52,781 nucleotides of DNA from an uncultured Granulosicoccaceae bacterium (GTDB taxonomy: Bacteria; Pseudomonadota; Gammaproteobacteria; Granulosicoccales; Granulosicoccaceae), in assembly GCA_938045275.1 (NCBI GenBank), contig CALIMV010000187.1:1-52781 (forward strand). Reading direction: 5' to 3'. The translations under genes were made by a program, and so were the position numbers. The notes beneath the pieces are model-generated. The model was not told the DNA's origin. It searched no databases and saw only the letters and a list, made by a program, of their open reading frames with translations. Shown piece by piece: positions 1 through 11,439 of the stretch (its first letter is position 1; each line of letters starts with the position of its first letter).

Positions 1-462
1 GGGCATTGGCTGAGCATCAACTAGCACACAGTCCTGAAATCCAGAACCTTCCTCGCCGTAGATACCAATTGCGGCAGTCACTGTGCCAGCCGGAGCCTGC
101 AAGGTTGCCGAGTACACGCCAGAAACATGTTCGAGTATTTCAGTGACTTTACTGGCAAGAGTATTGTCGTCAGCATCGAGAAATGCCAGAGTAATACTGG
201 CTGCCTTCACAACTTTAATACCACATGTCATGCTGTAGGTAACACCAGGTTCGGCCGGAGTGGTGCGGTATGCACATCCGCCTGCATCAAGATTGGCTAC
301 ATCAACGGCAGCTGAATCGGTACCACACTCTTGCCACGGTGTCGTCAAATTGGAACTGGTTAGTAGATCGTCGACTACAAGTGAAGCACCTGCGGTTGAA
401 CCCACCAAAAACGCCCCAAGCAGTGCGCTTTTAGCTGCATTAAAAGGTAATTTTCTTCTCAT
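1..462 (-). CDS. Secreted hypothetical protein, C-terminus truncated by window edge
   Basis: Open minus-strand frame from ATG at 462 to the window edge: MRRKLPFNAAKSALLGAFLVGSTAGASLVVDDLLTSSNLTTPWQECG...; Sec-type signal peptide. Absent from the ORF track because no stop lies inside the window. Confidence 0.7.
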   Translation of the reverse strand, partial: MRRKLPFNAAKSALLGAFLVGSTAGASLVVDDLLTSSNLTTPWQECGTDSAAVDVANLDAGGCAYRTTPAEPGVTYSMTCGIKVVKAASITLAFLDADDNTLASKVTEILEHVSGVYSATLQAPAGTVTAAIGIYGEEGSGFQDCVLVDAQPMP

Positions 463-1093
463 TAATTTGTCCACCTGTGTGACACATTCTTGTTTGCCCA
501 TCATTCCGTCTGAGCGTCATATTGATAGAGCGATAAGCTCTATTTAATCTCCGGTAATGGGTGCCTGAGCGCAAACAAAACCAGCCTTCGCTTGCATGGT
601 TATGCCACTTTTGTGCCACGTGGTAGGCAATTTAATGTTGGTGTCAGAGGGTGTATTGAACGAAAGCAAGATCTTGCACTTTACCGCAGTCAATTAACTG
701 TTAAGAGCAGCCCAAACGCAGCGTTTTACAAACATCACTCTTAGTTCTTGTAGCAGGCAGGGCAATTGTTACGCTGTGTGACGGTAAGTCAAAAAATGCA
801 TGTTCATACAATATGGGGGATAACTGGCCTTTTCTGGCCGCACTTACAGAAACCTGTATTCCCTAATGTAGAAAAGTCCTAAGTCAAGAGCCATACAAGA
901 TCAGGCAGTTGCTGTATTGACAATTATCGACAGTCGGCGCGCGGTTCCAAGCACTACTGGTATTAACCACCCTGCGCTTACGCGAGCTGTGACATTGATG
1001 CGATGGAGGAGATTCTGCATTTTTGGCGTGCCAATGGCGGTTTGAATAACGTTTGGCAAAAGTAGGTTTAAACCGACACCGCCAATGTTTATC

Positions 1094-1861
1094 TCAATGC
1101 ACCAACACCTGACTTAGAAACTTGCGGGTACGATCTGTTTTGGGGTTTTCGAAAAATTGTGTCGGCTCAGCCGATTCAACAATTCTGCCCTCATCCATAA
1201 AGATCACACGGTCTGCAACCTGCTTGGCAAACCCCATTTCATGGGTAACACAAATCATTGTCATTCCGCTCTGCGCAAGATCGATCATTGTGTCCAGCAC
1301 TTCTGCAACCATCTCGGGGTCGAGCGCCGAGGTAGGTTCATCGAATAACATCACCTTTGGATTCATACAAAGCGCACGAGCAATCGCAACGCGTTGCTGC
1401 TGTCCACCGGAAAGTTGAGTCGGGTATTTATCGGCCTGTTCAGGAATGTTGACGCGCTCCAGATACTGCATAGCGATATCGCGAGCTTGCGCTTCGGGAA
1501 CCTTGTTTACCCACATGGGGCCAGCGGTACAATTTTCCAAAATTGTCATGTGCGGAAACAGATTAAATTGCTGGAACACCATACCCACCTCGGAACGTAC
1601 TTTATCGATATCTTTCATGTGTTGGTGCAGCTCTACTCCATTAACGTGAATGGTGCCAGCTTGATGCGCCTCAAGTCGATTAATACAACGAATCAAAGTA
1701 GATTTACCCGAACCCGATGGGCCGCAAATGACAATTCGCTCGCCTATATTGACTGCCAGGTCGATATCGGCAAGAGCTTGAAAATCCCCAAAGAACTTGC
1801 TTACACCCGTGATTGAAATGATTGGAAGCTCGGAGTGTGGTTCTTTATCAGTCATTATCAT
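1094..1861 (-). CDS. Polar amino-acid ABC transporter ATP-binding protein (GlnQ-like)
   Basis: Walker [10 protein letters not shown], signature [15 protein letters not shown], Walker [15 protein letters not shown]. Confidence 0.95.
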   Translation of the reverse strand: MIMTDKEPHSELPIISITGVSKFFGDFQALADIDLAVNIGERIVICGPSGSGKSTLIRCINRLEAHQAGTIHVNGVELHQHMKDIDKVRSEVGMVFQQFNLFPHMTILENCTAGPMWVNKVPEAQARDIAMQYLERVNIPEQADKYPTQLSGGQQQRVAIARALCMNPKVMLFDEPTSALDPEMVAEVLDTMIDLAQSGMTMICVTHEMGFAKQVADRVIFMDEGRIVESAEPTQFFENPKTDRTRKFLSQVLVH

Positions 1862-2829
1862 CTCTGAACTTTGCGGAATTTGCGTTCAATACGTGCTTGA
1901 ATAAACTCGAGCACCATACTCATCATCCAATACAGCATCGCGGCTGTAATCAACATTTCTAAATGATTGAAGGTTTTATTACCCAGCGTTCTGGCTAGAA
2001 ACATTAACTCCCAAACGCCAATAACTGAAACCAGCGAACTGTCTTTAAGCATGGCAATAAATTGATTACCTGTTGGAGGTATGATCAGTGGAATGGATTG
2101 CGGCAGAATTATTTTACGCATGGTTAAGCCGAATTTAAAACCCAGTGCTCGGGAGCCTTCCCATTGCCCATCATCAATGCTCATGATGCCGGCACGGAAT
2201 ATTTCTGTCATATAAGCGCCATAGCAGAGCGACAAAGCGATTATTCCGGCAGGCACTGCGCCAATAACAAAGCCTAATTGCGGAAACCCTAAATAGATTA
2301 AATAGACTTGCATTAGTAACGGCAAGCCGCGAAAAAACGAGGTATAAAAACTGGCAATCGCAAATGCAAAGCCATTCGATGAGAGCTTGGCCACAGAACC
2401 AAATATGGCTATGACAAACGCTATCATTATTGATATGGCTGACACGTACAGTGTGGTGAATATACCCTGTGTCACCATGAACCAGATTTTACTCTGGATA
2501 AACTTGAAACTGAGATCAAAACTATAAAAGAAAGCGAGAAAAAGCAGAAGCAATTCAAGCCATACCACAATTACCTGCCAACGAAATCTTGGTAGCAGAC
2601 TTATAGCAACCAGGTTGACTATGAATAGTACAGCAAGGGTAAACGAGGTGACGAAACGGCCGTAGAATCCACTTTCTTCTGGATTACCTGCAACGGGTGC
2701 AAGGAAATGACCCACCGCAGTCTGCGATGGGTCAAGGATAAAAAATACAATGCCTGCAATCAGGAACAATAATAATACGAATCGCGGCTTTCTTAGCAGC
2801 AGCTCCTCAGTTACCGTGTCCTGAATCAA
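1858..2829 (-). CDS. Amino-acid ABC transporter permease (HisM/GlnP type)
   Basis: Multi-TM; EAA-like loop [29 protein letters not shown]; 4-bp overlap with the ATPase gene. Confidence 0.93.
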   Translation of the reverse strand: MIQDTVTEELLLRKPRFVLLLFLIAGIVFFILDPSQTAVGHFLAPVAGNPEESGFYGRFVTSFTLAVLFIVNLVAISLLPRFRWQVIVVWLELLLLFLAFFYSFDLSFKFIQSKIWFMVTQGIFTTLYVSAISIMIAFVIAIFGSVAKLSSNGFAFAIASFYTSFFRGLPLLMQVYLIYLGFPQLGFVIGAVPAGIIALSLCYGAYMTEIFRAGIMSIDDGQWEGSRALGFKFGLTMRKIILPQSIPLIIPPTGNQFIAMLKDSSLVSVIGVWELMFLARTLGNKTFNHLEMLITAAMLYWMMSMVLEFIQARIERKFRKVQR

Positions 2830-2915
2830 TGTCTGGTTTACCTGCGTTGTAGTTGTCGGCTTATTTTACTGGCGCAATTTGCCGACTGAATTTTGTCGAC
2901 GTTAAATTTTTCAAC

Positions 2916-3743
2916 TTATTTGGCTATTGCGTAATCTACGCCGTACCACTTTTTAGACAGTTCGCTCAAAGTGCCGTCTTCGCGCATTGCAGTAACAAGT
3001 TCTTTTAGCTTGTCGTTAAACTCCTGATCACCAATATCAATAGTAACTGCAAGTGGTTCATAGAAAATTGGATCACCAATGACTTTTATCGGGTAACCAT
3101 TTTTTATCGCCTCAAGAAATACTGGCAAGCTACTTACGGCACCATCCAGACGAACACCATCACCTAATCGCAAGTCGTCTAAGGCGATAGTAGAAGTTTC
3201 ATAAGATTTGATTTCTGAATCGTCAATTAAATACTCAAAAGTTGGTGCGCCTTCAGCATCTATGGAGAGATCTTTTTGAAGATAAAGCTCAAAGGTTGTG
3301 CTGGTTCCAGTGCCAACCTTTTTACCGCTCAGTTCTTCAATTTTCGAAATTTCAGAATCTTCATGAACACCAACAGCTGCCGGCGTGTAATAGTAAACAG
3401 CAGGAAAGGCCAGTTTTTCTGCTCGCGCCTTTGTTGGCGTCATCGAACCGACGTGAAGGTCCCAACGACCATTCCAATTACCGGCTGTGATGATATCCCA
3501 AGCAGGAGTGGTAAATTCAATTTCGACATCCATACGTTTTGCAATTTCGCGCGCAACGTCAACATCAAATCCATCCATCTCGTTTTTATCGTTTATAAAA
3601 GACTGCGGTGGCCAGTTTGCATCAGTAGCAACCATGATTGACTTCTTTTCCATAATGCTGTCAAGCACTGGTCCGGCCTGCACAGCCATGGTTGAAAATA
3701 GCGTAAACAGTGCGCCGCACAATACAATTTTCATGAATTTCAT
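2916..3743 (-). CDS. Amino-acid ABC transporter substrate-binding protein (SBP_bac_3)
   Basis: Signal peptide; IMVATDANWPPQSFINDKNEMDGFDVDVAREIAKRM motif. Confidence 0.93.
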   Translation of the reverse strand: MKFMKIVLCGALFTLFSTMAVQAGPVLDSIMEKKSIMVATDANWPPQSFINDKNEMDGFDVDVAREIAKRMDVEIEFTTPAWDIITAGNWNGRWDLHVGSMTPTKARAEKLAFPAVYYYTPAAVGVHEDSEISKIEELSGKKVGTGTSTTFELYLQKDLSIDAEGAPTFEYLIDDSEIKSYETSTIALDDLRLGDGVRLDGAVSSLPVFLEAIKNGYPIKVIGDPIFYEPLAVTIDIGDQEFNDKLKELVTAMREDGTLSELSKKWYGVDYAIAK

Positions 3744-3844
3744 TTAAGTGTGTCCTCGTTAGTTGTCTTTTACAGCCGAGACAATACTACACTCCGGCAT
3801 TTTTCATTACCAGCAGTATTCTTCATAATTGGACTAGTTCCAGA

Positions 3845-5662
3845 CTAAACATACAACCCGCGCGCACTTTCATCCAATTGTTGCATCTCGTATAGCGCCC
3901 GGTATCGTCCGCCTTTTATCATTAACTCTTTGTGAGTACCCTGCTCCACGATTTTTCCTTGATCAACAAACAGAATACGGTCTGCTTGTCTGATGGTTGA
4001 TAGGCGATGCGCAATAATAAATCCGATCCTGTCTTTCAGCAATGAGGCCATGCCTTTTTGTATTTGCTGTTCAGTCTCTGTATCCACTGACGACGTTGCT
4101 TCATCCATGATCAGGATTTGCGGGTTGGCGACAATAGCGCGGGCAAGAGAGACTAATTGTTTCTGACCAGCAGAGAGCCTGTTGCCGCCTTCTCCAGCCT
4201 GGGTGTTATATGCATCGTCAAAGCCCATGATAAAACCATGAGCGCCAGCAAGTTTGCTCGCCTCGATAATCTGCGCATCTGTTGCATCCAATTGTCCGTA
4301 GCGGATGTTACTCATGATGGTGCCGCTGAATATATGATTATCCTGCAGCACAACACCAAGGCGTGACTGTAACCAGTGCTGAGAATACTGTCGGTAATCC
4401 TGGCCATTGACCAGCACCGAGCCCTGCGTTGGCTCGTAAAAACGGGCCAGCACGTTAACCAGTGTGCTCTTGCCACCACCTGTAGGTCCAACGATGGCAA
4501 TGGTATGGCCGGCACTTGCGTCCACGTTTATGCTATCCAATATTGGTTGACCATTGTCATAGGCAAAACACACATCAACCAATTGAACATGTCGAATCGG
4601 TGTAGTGTCTGTGTTGTCAACCAGAATATCTTCAGCGTCAACAATGGCAGGCTTCTCGTTTATCAAACCAAGAATGCGTTCCGCTGATGCTTGTGCCATC
4701 TGCATCTCGGCAAAACGCTCACCAATCTTCTCAACTGGTTCGAAAATATTGTTGGCAAAGCCCATAAAAGTCACCAAAGTACCAACTGTTATTGCACCAC
4801 CTAACACCTCAACTCCTCCTATGACCAGTGTCAAACCGATAGCCAAACTGGCTAAGGTCACCACGATGGGCAAATAGATAGATGCATAAGTGGCATTTCT
4901 TATTTTGGCACTGGCCAACCGATGTGTAAGGCCACTGAATTCGTCAAGATTAGCTTGCTCTCGTACGAATACTTTGCTGGTTAGCACACCACTGATCGCT
5001 TCGTTATAGCTAGCAGTTATTCGGCTGTTAACAGCCGTAGCAGCACGCGCACTGCTTAGCAAACGTCTTTGAAAATAGACCGAGGCCACAGCCAGCAACG
5101 GCATTACACAAAGTACAACCATGGCAAGCTGAGGATGCAGCCAAAACATCGCAATGATGATACCGATCATCATTGTGCTGCCCCATACAGCGTCCAGAAA
5201 TCCCCATACCAATATATGTGATAGCCGATCGCAATCTGACGTCATGCGTGCCATCAACCAGCCCACCGGACGGCGATTAAAATAGCTGAACGACAAGGCC
5301 TGCAAGTTTGCAAACCCATCTCGACGGATTTCACAACTGATTCGAGTTCGCAGTTTGCTACCAATGCGAATGAAACCACCAATAGATACGCTTATAACAA
5401 CAGTGACTAGTGCGTATAAAAGTGCGTAATCCCAAAGCTTTGAGCTGTCGGCGTCTGCAGCCACTGCATCAATAACGGCACCGGTTATCAGCGGGTAACA
5501 GATTTCCATAGCACCGGTTATAAGCGCACACACGGCAAGCCACGCAAGGTCCTTAGGATACCGGCGTGCGTAACCCCACAACTGCAACCAGAGCTCACTC
5601 TGTAACGCGTTACTTATGTCGTGGTCGTCTTTTTCGTCTAAAGCGTCCAATTCATTCATCAT
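3845..5662 (-). CDS. ABC exporter, fused TM and ATPase half-transporter
   Basis: TM domain followed by GPTGGGKST and LSAGQKQLVSLARAIVANPQILIMDEATSSVD. Confidence 0.94.
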   Translation of the reverse strand: MMNELDALDEKDDHDISNALQSELWLQLWGYARRYPKDLAWLAVCALITGAMEICYPLITGAVIDAVAADADSSKLWDYALLYALVTVVISVSIGGFIRIGSKLRTRISCEIRRDGFANLQALSFSYFNRRPVGWLMARMTSDCDRLSHILVWGFLDAVWGSTMMIGIIIAMFWLHPQLAMVVLCVMPLLAVASVYFQRRLLSSARAATAVNSRITASYNEAISGVLTSKVFVREQANLDEFSGLTHRLASAKIRNATYASIYLPIVVTLASLAIGLTLVIGGVEVLGGAITVGTLVTFMGFANNIFEPVEKIGERFAEMQMAQASAERILGLINEKPAIVDAEDILVDNTDTTPIRHVQLVDVCFAYDNGQPILDSINVDASAGHTIAIVGPTGGGKSTLVNVLARFYEPTQGSVLVNGQDYRQYSQHWLQSRLGVVLQDNHIFSGTIMSNIRYGQLDATDAQIIEASKLAGAHGFIMGFDDAYNTQAGEGGNRLSAGQKQLVSLARAIVANPQILIMDEATSSVDTETEQQIQKGMASLLKDRIGFIIAHRLSTIRQADRILFVDQGKIVEQGTHKELMIKGGRYRALYEMQQLDESARGLYV

Positions 5663-5685
5663 GATCTCCCCATTAACAGGATTTC

Positions 5686-7587
5686 TCAGGCCGTGATTAA
5701 CGGACTGTTTGTTGTATCAAGGTCAGCCTGCATTGTTGATTCAAGTTCGTTCTGGATCGCGCACAGGCGCTGATAGTGTCCGACCTGATTGGATAATTGC
5801 GCATGCGTGCCAAGTTGCACAACTTTGCCAGCATCCATTACCGCAATTCGATCAGCATGCCGAAAGGTCGACAGCCTGTGGGCAACGATTAAAGTTGTCC
5901 GCGTGCCGGCACGGCTCTGCAAGGCGTCCAGTATTACTTTTTCCGTTCGGCTATCAACCGCTGACAAGGCATCGTCGAGTATCAGAATCGGTGTATCTTT
6001 CATCAGTGCGCGGGCAATAGCCAAACGTTGACGTTGCCCACCCGACAAACTGACACCCCGCTCTCCGATGACAGCGTTGTAGTGTTCGCTAAAGCGCATG
6101 ATCGACTCATGCAGTGCAGCATCCTGACAGGCAGCCTGCATATCGTCATCACTAGCATCTGCTCGGCCTACGCGCAGATTGTTTGTGATTGAACGTGAAA
6201 ATAGAAAAGGCTCCTGAAAAACCACTGCAATCTGATTCCGCAGCCAGTGTTTGTCGAGACTGTTTATCTCATACCCATCAAGCTCGATAGAACCATGCTG
6301 GTACTCATACAGTTTCAACAGCAATGCGATTAATGTTGTTTTACCACTACCCGGTGCGCCGGCAATGGCCAGCGTCTCACCCGCTGCGATATCAAGATTT
6401 ATATCCTGCAACATATTTTCTGCCAATGTTTCAGGGTCTTGTTCAGCCGCACCTTTCTCAGCTAACCCTTTTTCAACCGATTGCAATCCATAGCTGAACG
6501 AAAGATGTTGGATGCGTAGCGCACCAGAAGCTCGAGCAATGTGTGGTACCTGCCCGCTCGACTCATCTGGTTGTACCAGTATGTGATTAATCCGGTTCAA
6601 CGCAACCATCGACATTCCGCTATCGACCAATACCTTGCCCAGATGCCTTATCGGCCATATCACCATCGAAACATAGGTGATAAACGCAAAAAGATCACCC
6701 AGGCTGATGTAACCACCCTGCACTCTGACTGCACCGCCAATTAACACGATGCCAATCTGGCTGAACGAAATAAAATCGCTCAGGCTCCAGAAGTACGCCA
6801 GAATCTTTACCATGTGATATTCACATTCACGAAAGTCTTCATTGCATTCGGCGAACTTATCAATCTCGAAGGCCTGTCGATTGAACGCGCGCACTACTCG
6901 AATACCGGTCAGATTTTCCTGCAGACAAGCTGTCATTCGCCCCTCGGCTTCATCAGACTTCAGAAAAAGCACCTTCACTCGGGAGAAAAACAGGTACGAG
7001 CCCAGAATCAGCAGCGGCGTCAAACACAGAGATGCCAACGCAAGCGTTGTATCTATCCAGAACAACACTGGCGTTACGCAAATCAACAGCAATAATGAGC
7101 GACTGATATCCACCAGGTTAGACGCGAGAAAAGCACGTACCGTCTCTACATCTGAAGAACAGCGCTGCACCAGATCACCCGTCTTTTCTGAATCAAAGAA
7201 GCTGGCGCGAGTGGCATGCAAACGCGCATAGAGGTTCAACCGTAACTGCTCGGCAATCGCCTCAGAAGCACGAGCGGTAAACCGTCCGCGCAGAAACAGA
7301 AAAATGCCAGCAATTAGCGTCATGAGCAAAGACAGGCTGCCGGCAACAATCAACAATTCGACCAGACCAGCCTTGCCATATACTGCAATTAGTAGAGGCG
7401 ACATAGCCGCAGTATCCTGCTGGCTCACCATATCAATGACGTATTTCCCCAAAACGGGTGGTACAAACAGACACAGATTGGCAATAATCATTGCGAATGC
7501 TGCACCTGCAAACCACCATCGTTGGCCGCGAGTCAGGCGCCACAGCTGTCTTGTGGTCCGATTGTCGTTGGTTACATCGTTATTCAT
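5686..7587 (-). CDS. ABC exporter, fused TM and ATPase half-transporter (partner of the 3845..5662 gene)
   Basis: GAPGSGKTT, LSGGQRQRLAIARAL, ILILDDALSAVD; probable start at internal Met (MNNDVTNDNRT), ORF open to 7671. Confidence 0.92.
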   Translation of the reverse strand: MNNDVTNDNRTTRQLWRLTRGQRWWFAGAAFAMIIANLCLFVPPVLGKYVIDMVSQQDTAAMSPLLIAVYGKAGLVELLIVAGSLSLLMTLIAGIFLFLRGRFTARASEAIAEQLRLNLYARLHATRASFFDSEKTGDLVQRCSSDVETVRAFLASNLVDISRSLLLLICVTPVLFWIDTTLALASLCLTPLLILGSYLFFSRVKVLFLKSDEAEGRMTACLQENLTGIRVVRAFNRQAFEIDKFAECNEDFRECEYHMVKILAYFWSLSDFISFSQIGIVLIGGAVRVQGGYISLGDLFAFITYVSMVIWPIRHLGKVLVDSGMSMVALNRINHILVQPDESSGQVPHIARASGALRIQHLSFSYGLQSVEKGLAEKGAAEQDPETLAENMLQDINLDIAAGETLAIAGAPGSGKTTLIALLLKLYEYQHGSIELDGYEINSLDKHWLRNQIAVVFQEPFLFSRSITNNLRVGRADASDDDMQAACQDAALHESIMRFSEHYNAVIGERGVSLSGGQRQRLAIARALMKDTPILILDDALSAVDSRTEKVILDALQSRAGTRTTLIVAHRLSTFRHADRIAVMDAGKVVQLGTHAQLSNQVGHYQRLCAIQNELESTMQADLDTTNSPLITA

Positions 7588-8095
7588 GATTCGTTCATCA
7601 CATAAGTGCGCCATAGGGCGCATGGCAAAAACTGCAGTGCCTGTGGTGAACGAGTAAATTAGGATCAGCAACGGGCGACTGCGCGGCTTGCGATCGCGGT
7701 GTCTCGTTGTCTGAGGTTTAAAGGTCAGCCGTTATTAAACTTATCAATGCAACTTATTAGTAAAAACAATACTGGTACAACTGATACTAATAAAAATAAG
7801 GTTTGCGGGCTGGAAGCAACAGGTGCTAGGAGACACTCGCTCTCATTGAGCCAGTCATCGGGTTATCAATTCGCAACTTAGTCATTTGATACTCCTGCCT
7901 GTCGCCTAGTGGCGGATGGGTGTTACGACTGAATAGTACTCCAGTCATTTTTTTTCTTCAAGTGTTAGTTTAATTTAACTAACCTCGCAAATTTCCATAC
8001 TTGCTGTAAACCAGAATTAAAGCGAATCAAAAGCAGCGTTTATATTCACACGATTTTTTTGCCTTAATTGTTCCGGTATTTCATAACGCTCACTG

Positions 8096-9979
8096 CTACT
8101 GACAACGACCAAAAAAAGCATTGGACGTTTCCGGTATCCATTTATTTGTGGCTGAGTCATACAAACCAAACCCGCCGTCTACACGAGAATCGAACGCCCA
8201 GACAGCCCATGAGATACTAGTATTACTACCATCGAGCTTTAAGTCTTCATAAGCTTGTAGCTTGTCACACATGTATTCTTGCGTACCACTCCAACCCACC
8301 GTTTTGTTGTTAAGAACACGAACCCTCCCCATGCCAAATTCGCCCATAAAGAATGGCATACCGGCTTGCTGTGCAACACGATCATGGTTAATAGCGTTAT
8401 TTGCGTGACCCTGTATCGCCATACTACGTAAAGGCAAGCTGGTATCGCACTGCGATAATGTATAGGGTGGATTCTGTGCATAACAGCCTGATGAATCATA
8501 GCTCTCGGTCCAGACCCCTGCCCCTCGAGTACCGCGATATCCTTGACCATCCAGATCCGCGATGCCATCACCATCGTAGTCAGGTCCGCTGCGTTGAGGC
8601 TCCACTCCGGTGAAGTAGTTATGTGCCGTCCAAACTAGGTTCGGAGTGTCGGCAAAGACGTCGGCAATAGCATTGCCATCACCCAGGCCGTTGTCAAATA
8701 GGTGTCCGCCGTAGTAGGAACCAAGCACGACGATTACGTCTGCTCGATACTGCCGGATAGTAGCCACCATAGGCTTGTAGACCAACATAAGGTCACGCTG
8801 ACGTTCGTAAGTCCAGGCACCTGAGCTACCCGCAGGATGCGGCTCATTCACCACTTCTACCGCAACCACCGCTGGATGGCTGCCTAAACCGGAATCGTCC
8901 ATAATCCATTTTAAGTACTGGTGCAGTTCATCGCTTTTAAGTAGCTCGAAGCTATTCTTTCGATCAGGTGTTAAGCCATGTTGCCGCCACACCCAGTCCG
9001 GCATCCAGAAATTAGCGTCACCACCCAGATGAACTGCATCGAGGATAACGTCTACGTCGTATTGTTCAGCATAATCCAGCACACGCTTTAACTCTTGTAG
9101 CAACGCTTCGTTGAACTGACCTGATCCGGTGTGCAGCTGATCCCAGTGGATAGACAACCGCAAGGCGTTAAACACTATGGATAGCGCTTGAATATCTTCA
9201 GCACCCAGCGGTCGCGCATTATTGCCAACAAATTTATCACTGCGCACATTGGCAGCGTTCCAGCGAACAACCTGATTTGTTTTAGCGTTGACAATTTCCC
9301 ATCGCCCGTTGACTTTCGCGGTTGCGAGCCTTTCTGATGTCGGTTCGTCGATTGTCGTGTTGAAATGGTAACCGGTACGCCAGCCAACGTTACCGCTGCT
9401 GTCCACCGCCTTTATGTAATACCAGTAGTTGGTTGTTGGGTTCAGCCCTGTGTCAGTAAATGACAAATCGGTAGTTTCTCCGGCTTTCACGGCTACACCA
9501 CCGTCAGCTAATGCACGATAAATCATATAGTGATCAACAGCCACATTGTCAGATGCTGCCTGCCAGCTGATGCTCATGCTTTCGCTCGACAGTGGAACGA
9601 CTTTGATCAAAGTTGCTCGCGACGGACGCTCATCATCCTGTAGTGAACAGAGAACGGGATCTTGTCTACTGGATAAATTATTTACTGCTTTCGTTCGCAA
9701 TCGATACTGAATGGTACTTTCCGGCGGAGCCATATTGCCGTTATCCTGAAAACGATAGTTGCTCGTTTCACCATCTAATACCGCACCGCGCCAATACCAG
9801 GGACTACCATTGACAGTACGCTCAACAATATACTTATAAACGTCCGAATCCGCCCACGACACACTATATATACCGTCACTTTCAACAAAAGTGCATGGCG
9901 GCGTAGCGGCCCAAGCCGCCGGAGCAAGCAGGGTTAACAACAGAATACTTCTGGTTACTAGCTCTCGAATTGATTCCAT
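8096..9979 (-). CDS. Secreted glycoside hydrolase family 5-like (cellulase-type) enzyme with fibronectin type III domain
   Basis: Signal peptide MESIRELVTRSILLLTLLAPAAWA preceded by GGAGG RBS; FnIII segment PSRATLIKVVPLSSESMSISWQAASDNVAVDHYMIYR; GH5 motifs VVEVVNEPH and FFMGEFGMG. Confidence 0.85.
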   Translation of the reverse strand: MESIRELVTRSILLLTLLAPAAWAATPPCTFVESDGIYSVSWADSDVYKYIVERTVNGSPWYWRGAVLDGETSNYRFQDNGNMAPPESTIQYRLRTKAVNNLSSRQDPVLCSLQDDERPSRATLIKVVPLSSESMSISWQAASDNVAVDHYMIYRALADGGVAVKAGETTDLSFTDTGLNPTTNYWYYIKAVDSSGNVGWRTGYHFNTTIDEPTSERLATAKVNGRWEIVNAKTNQVVRWNAANVRSDKFVGNNARPLGAEDIQALSIVFNALRLSIHWDQLHTGSGQFNEALLQELKRVLDYAEQYDVDVILDAVHLGGDANFWMPDWVWRQHGLTPDRKNSFELLKSDELHQYLKWIMDDSGLGSHPAVVAVEVVNEPHPAGSSGAWTYERQRDLMLVYKPMVATIRQYRADVIVVLGSYYGGHLFDNGLGDGNAIADVFADTPNLVWTAHNYFTGVEPQRSGPDYDGDGIADLDGQGYRGTRGAGVWTESYDSSGCYAQNPPYTLSQCDTSLPLRSMAIQGHANNAINHDRVAQQAGMPFFMGEFGMGRVRVLNNKTVGWSGTQEYMCDKLQAYEDLKLDGSNTSISWAVWAFDSRVDGGFGLYDSATNKWIPETSNAFFGRCQ

Positions 9980-10170
9980 GCCAACCTCCAAATAACGTAA
10001 AGTATTGTATTTTTTGCAATGTGACACTTTCACCAGGGCCACCGCGGAAAGGACACTGAACAAACGAGTCATTATATTAGAAAGGTTTATCTGATAACTG
10101 ACATGGACTTCTTGACATGGTTGCAAACTCATCAACAACCAATGCTAAACACTTGAATAGCGGGATCAGA

Positions 10171-11439
10171 TCATCGCTCTGAGAGTTCACCATGGAAAAG
10201 GAACTGATCAATTTGATCGGTGAACGCATCGAATTTAGGATTGAATGTGGATATCGCCCAGATCTCATTATTCGATCGGAGCTGATTCCATAACCCATAC
10301 GCGACGTCATCTGCATTCTCGCAACGCTCTACGTCTTCGGCAGAACGCCGACCACGAAGACCACAGTTACGATAATCACCGTTCACCCCATAGTGACTAT
10401 TTTCAGGAGAGACATGCACTGATACATGTGAGAGTCCTTTTACTCTTAGCTCTGCATCTTCAGCTCGAATCCAGATTAGTTGTTTATCTTGTACACCAGC
10501 TATCGGATCAGAATAAAAATTAACGATCGGACTATTCACATGTTTTGCAAAATTTTTATGAAATGCAATGTTGGCCTCAGGCTGAACAACGGCATCGTCC
10601 ATACTTTGAATCAGTAACCAAGGCAACTTTACTTGCTCAGTATTACCAAGCACACTTTTCATATGACGAATTGCACTTACTGTCTCTGAAACACTACGCG
10701 AAGGCGCAGCACCATAACGCGCAAAATCATCTGGAGGACTTTTGCTTAACCAGGGAATGGCCCAGTCAAGAAGAGGAGATAATCGAGCTAATCGACTAGC
10801 TGAAATGGAATAAGCCGGTGATATTCCAATAACACTTTTTACCGGACTGTCTTTTTCGTTTGCGATGGTCAATGTTAACGCTGCACCAAGGGAAAAACCT
10901 CCGAGAACCACATTGTCATGTTCAGCAGCAGCTTGCATTGTCAGGTATCGAATACTTTTCAACCAATCATGATGATCAACGATCAGAAGATCGCCTGCAC
11001 GTGTACCGTGTCCCGGCAGCAGTACAGTTCGAACGATAAAGCAAGTCGATGCAAGATGTTTAGCCAAATCCTGCATCGCAAAAGCCGTATCGGATAAACC
11101 GTGAACCAGAATTACAATACCCCGAGTTTTTACATCGGCGCATTGTGGTGTCGGTGAATATTCATTGGGTGTGACGGCAAGAAGTTCAGTGCTAGTATCA
11201 GCTGCTTTTGCAGAATCGAAGTAAACTCGATGCTCAGCAACCAACTGACGTATCACTGTCACGTACTCAGCAAAACTATTGCCTTTTAGCGTCTGCTCGA
11301 CATTGACCCAACCCGCTGGTTCCAGGTATTCATCTGGTGCATCGTTTCCGTTTTTTACAGCGCATGCAACAGACACGAAGACGCTTAGCAGCACTGTTAA
11401 CAGTGTCCATAGTCTGGTTATTATATTAATTCTCTGCAC
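10171..11439 (-). CDS. Alpha/beta-hydrolase (carboxylesterase-like) lipoprotein
   Basis: Lipobox-like SVAC; VILVHGLSDTAFAM oxyanion region; nucleophile elbow LGGFSLGAAL. Confidence 0.82.
   Translation of the reverse strand: MQRINIITRLWTLLTVLLSVFVSVACAVKNGNDAPDEYLEPAGWVNVEQTLKGNSFAEYVTVIRQLVAEHRVYFDSAKAADTSTELLAVTPNEYSPTPQCADVKTRGIVILVHGLSDTAFAMQDLAKHLASTCFIVRTVLLPGHGTRAGDLLIVDHHDWLKSIRYLTMQAAAEHDNVVLGGFSLGAALTLTIANEKDSPVKSVIGISPAYSISASRLARLSPLLDWAIPWLSKSPPDDFARYGAAPSRSVSETVSAIRHMKSVLGNTEQVKLPWLLIQSMDDAVVQPEANIAFHKNFAKHVNSPIVNFYSDPIAGVQDKQLIWIRAEDAELRVKGLSHVSVHVSPENSHYGVNGDYRNCGLRGRRSAEDVERCENADDVAYGLWNQLRSNNEIWAISTFNPKFDAFTDQIDQFLFHGELSER

Noticed and set aside
1021-1093. Possible terminator dyad (tggcggttt / aaaccgacaccgcca) after the amino-acid ABC operon
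   Set aside because: Imperfect and interrupted stem with no poly-T; too weak to call.
2855-2886. gtcggc/gccgac dyad between amino-acid SBP and permease genes
   Set aside because: Only 6-bp stem with a 20-nt loop; chance occurrence cannot be excluded.
5709-7657. Numerous plus-strand ORFs antisense to the ABC exporter genes (and similar antisense ORFs throughout the track)
   Set aside because: Shadow ORFs of strongly coding opposite frames, with low-complexity or atypical composition.
7964-7983. GTTAGTT/AACTAAC AT-rich hairpin near GH5 3' end
   Set aside because: Weak stem and no T-tract in the direction of GH5 transcription; terminator role not supported.
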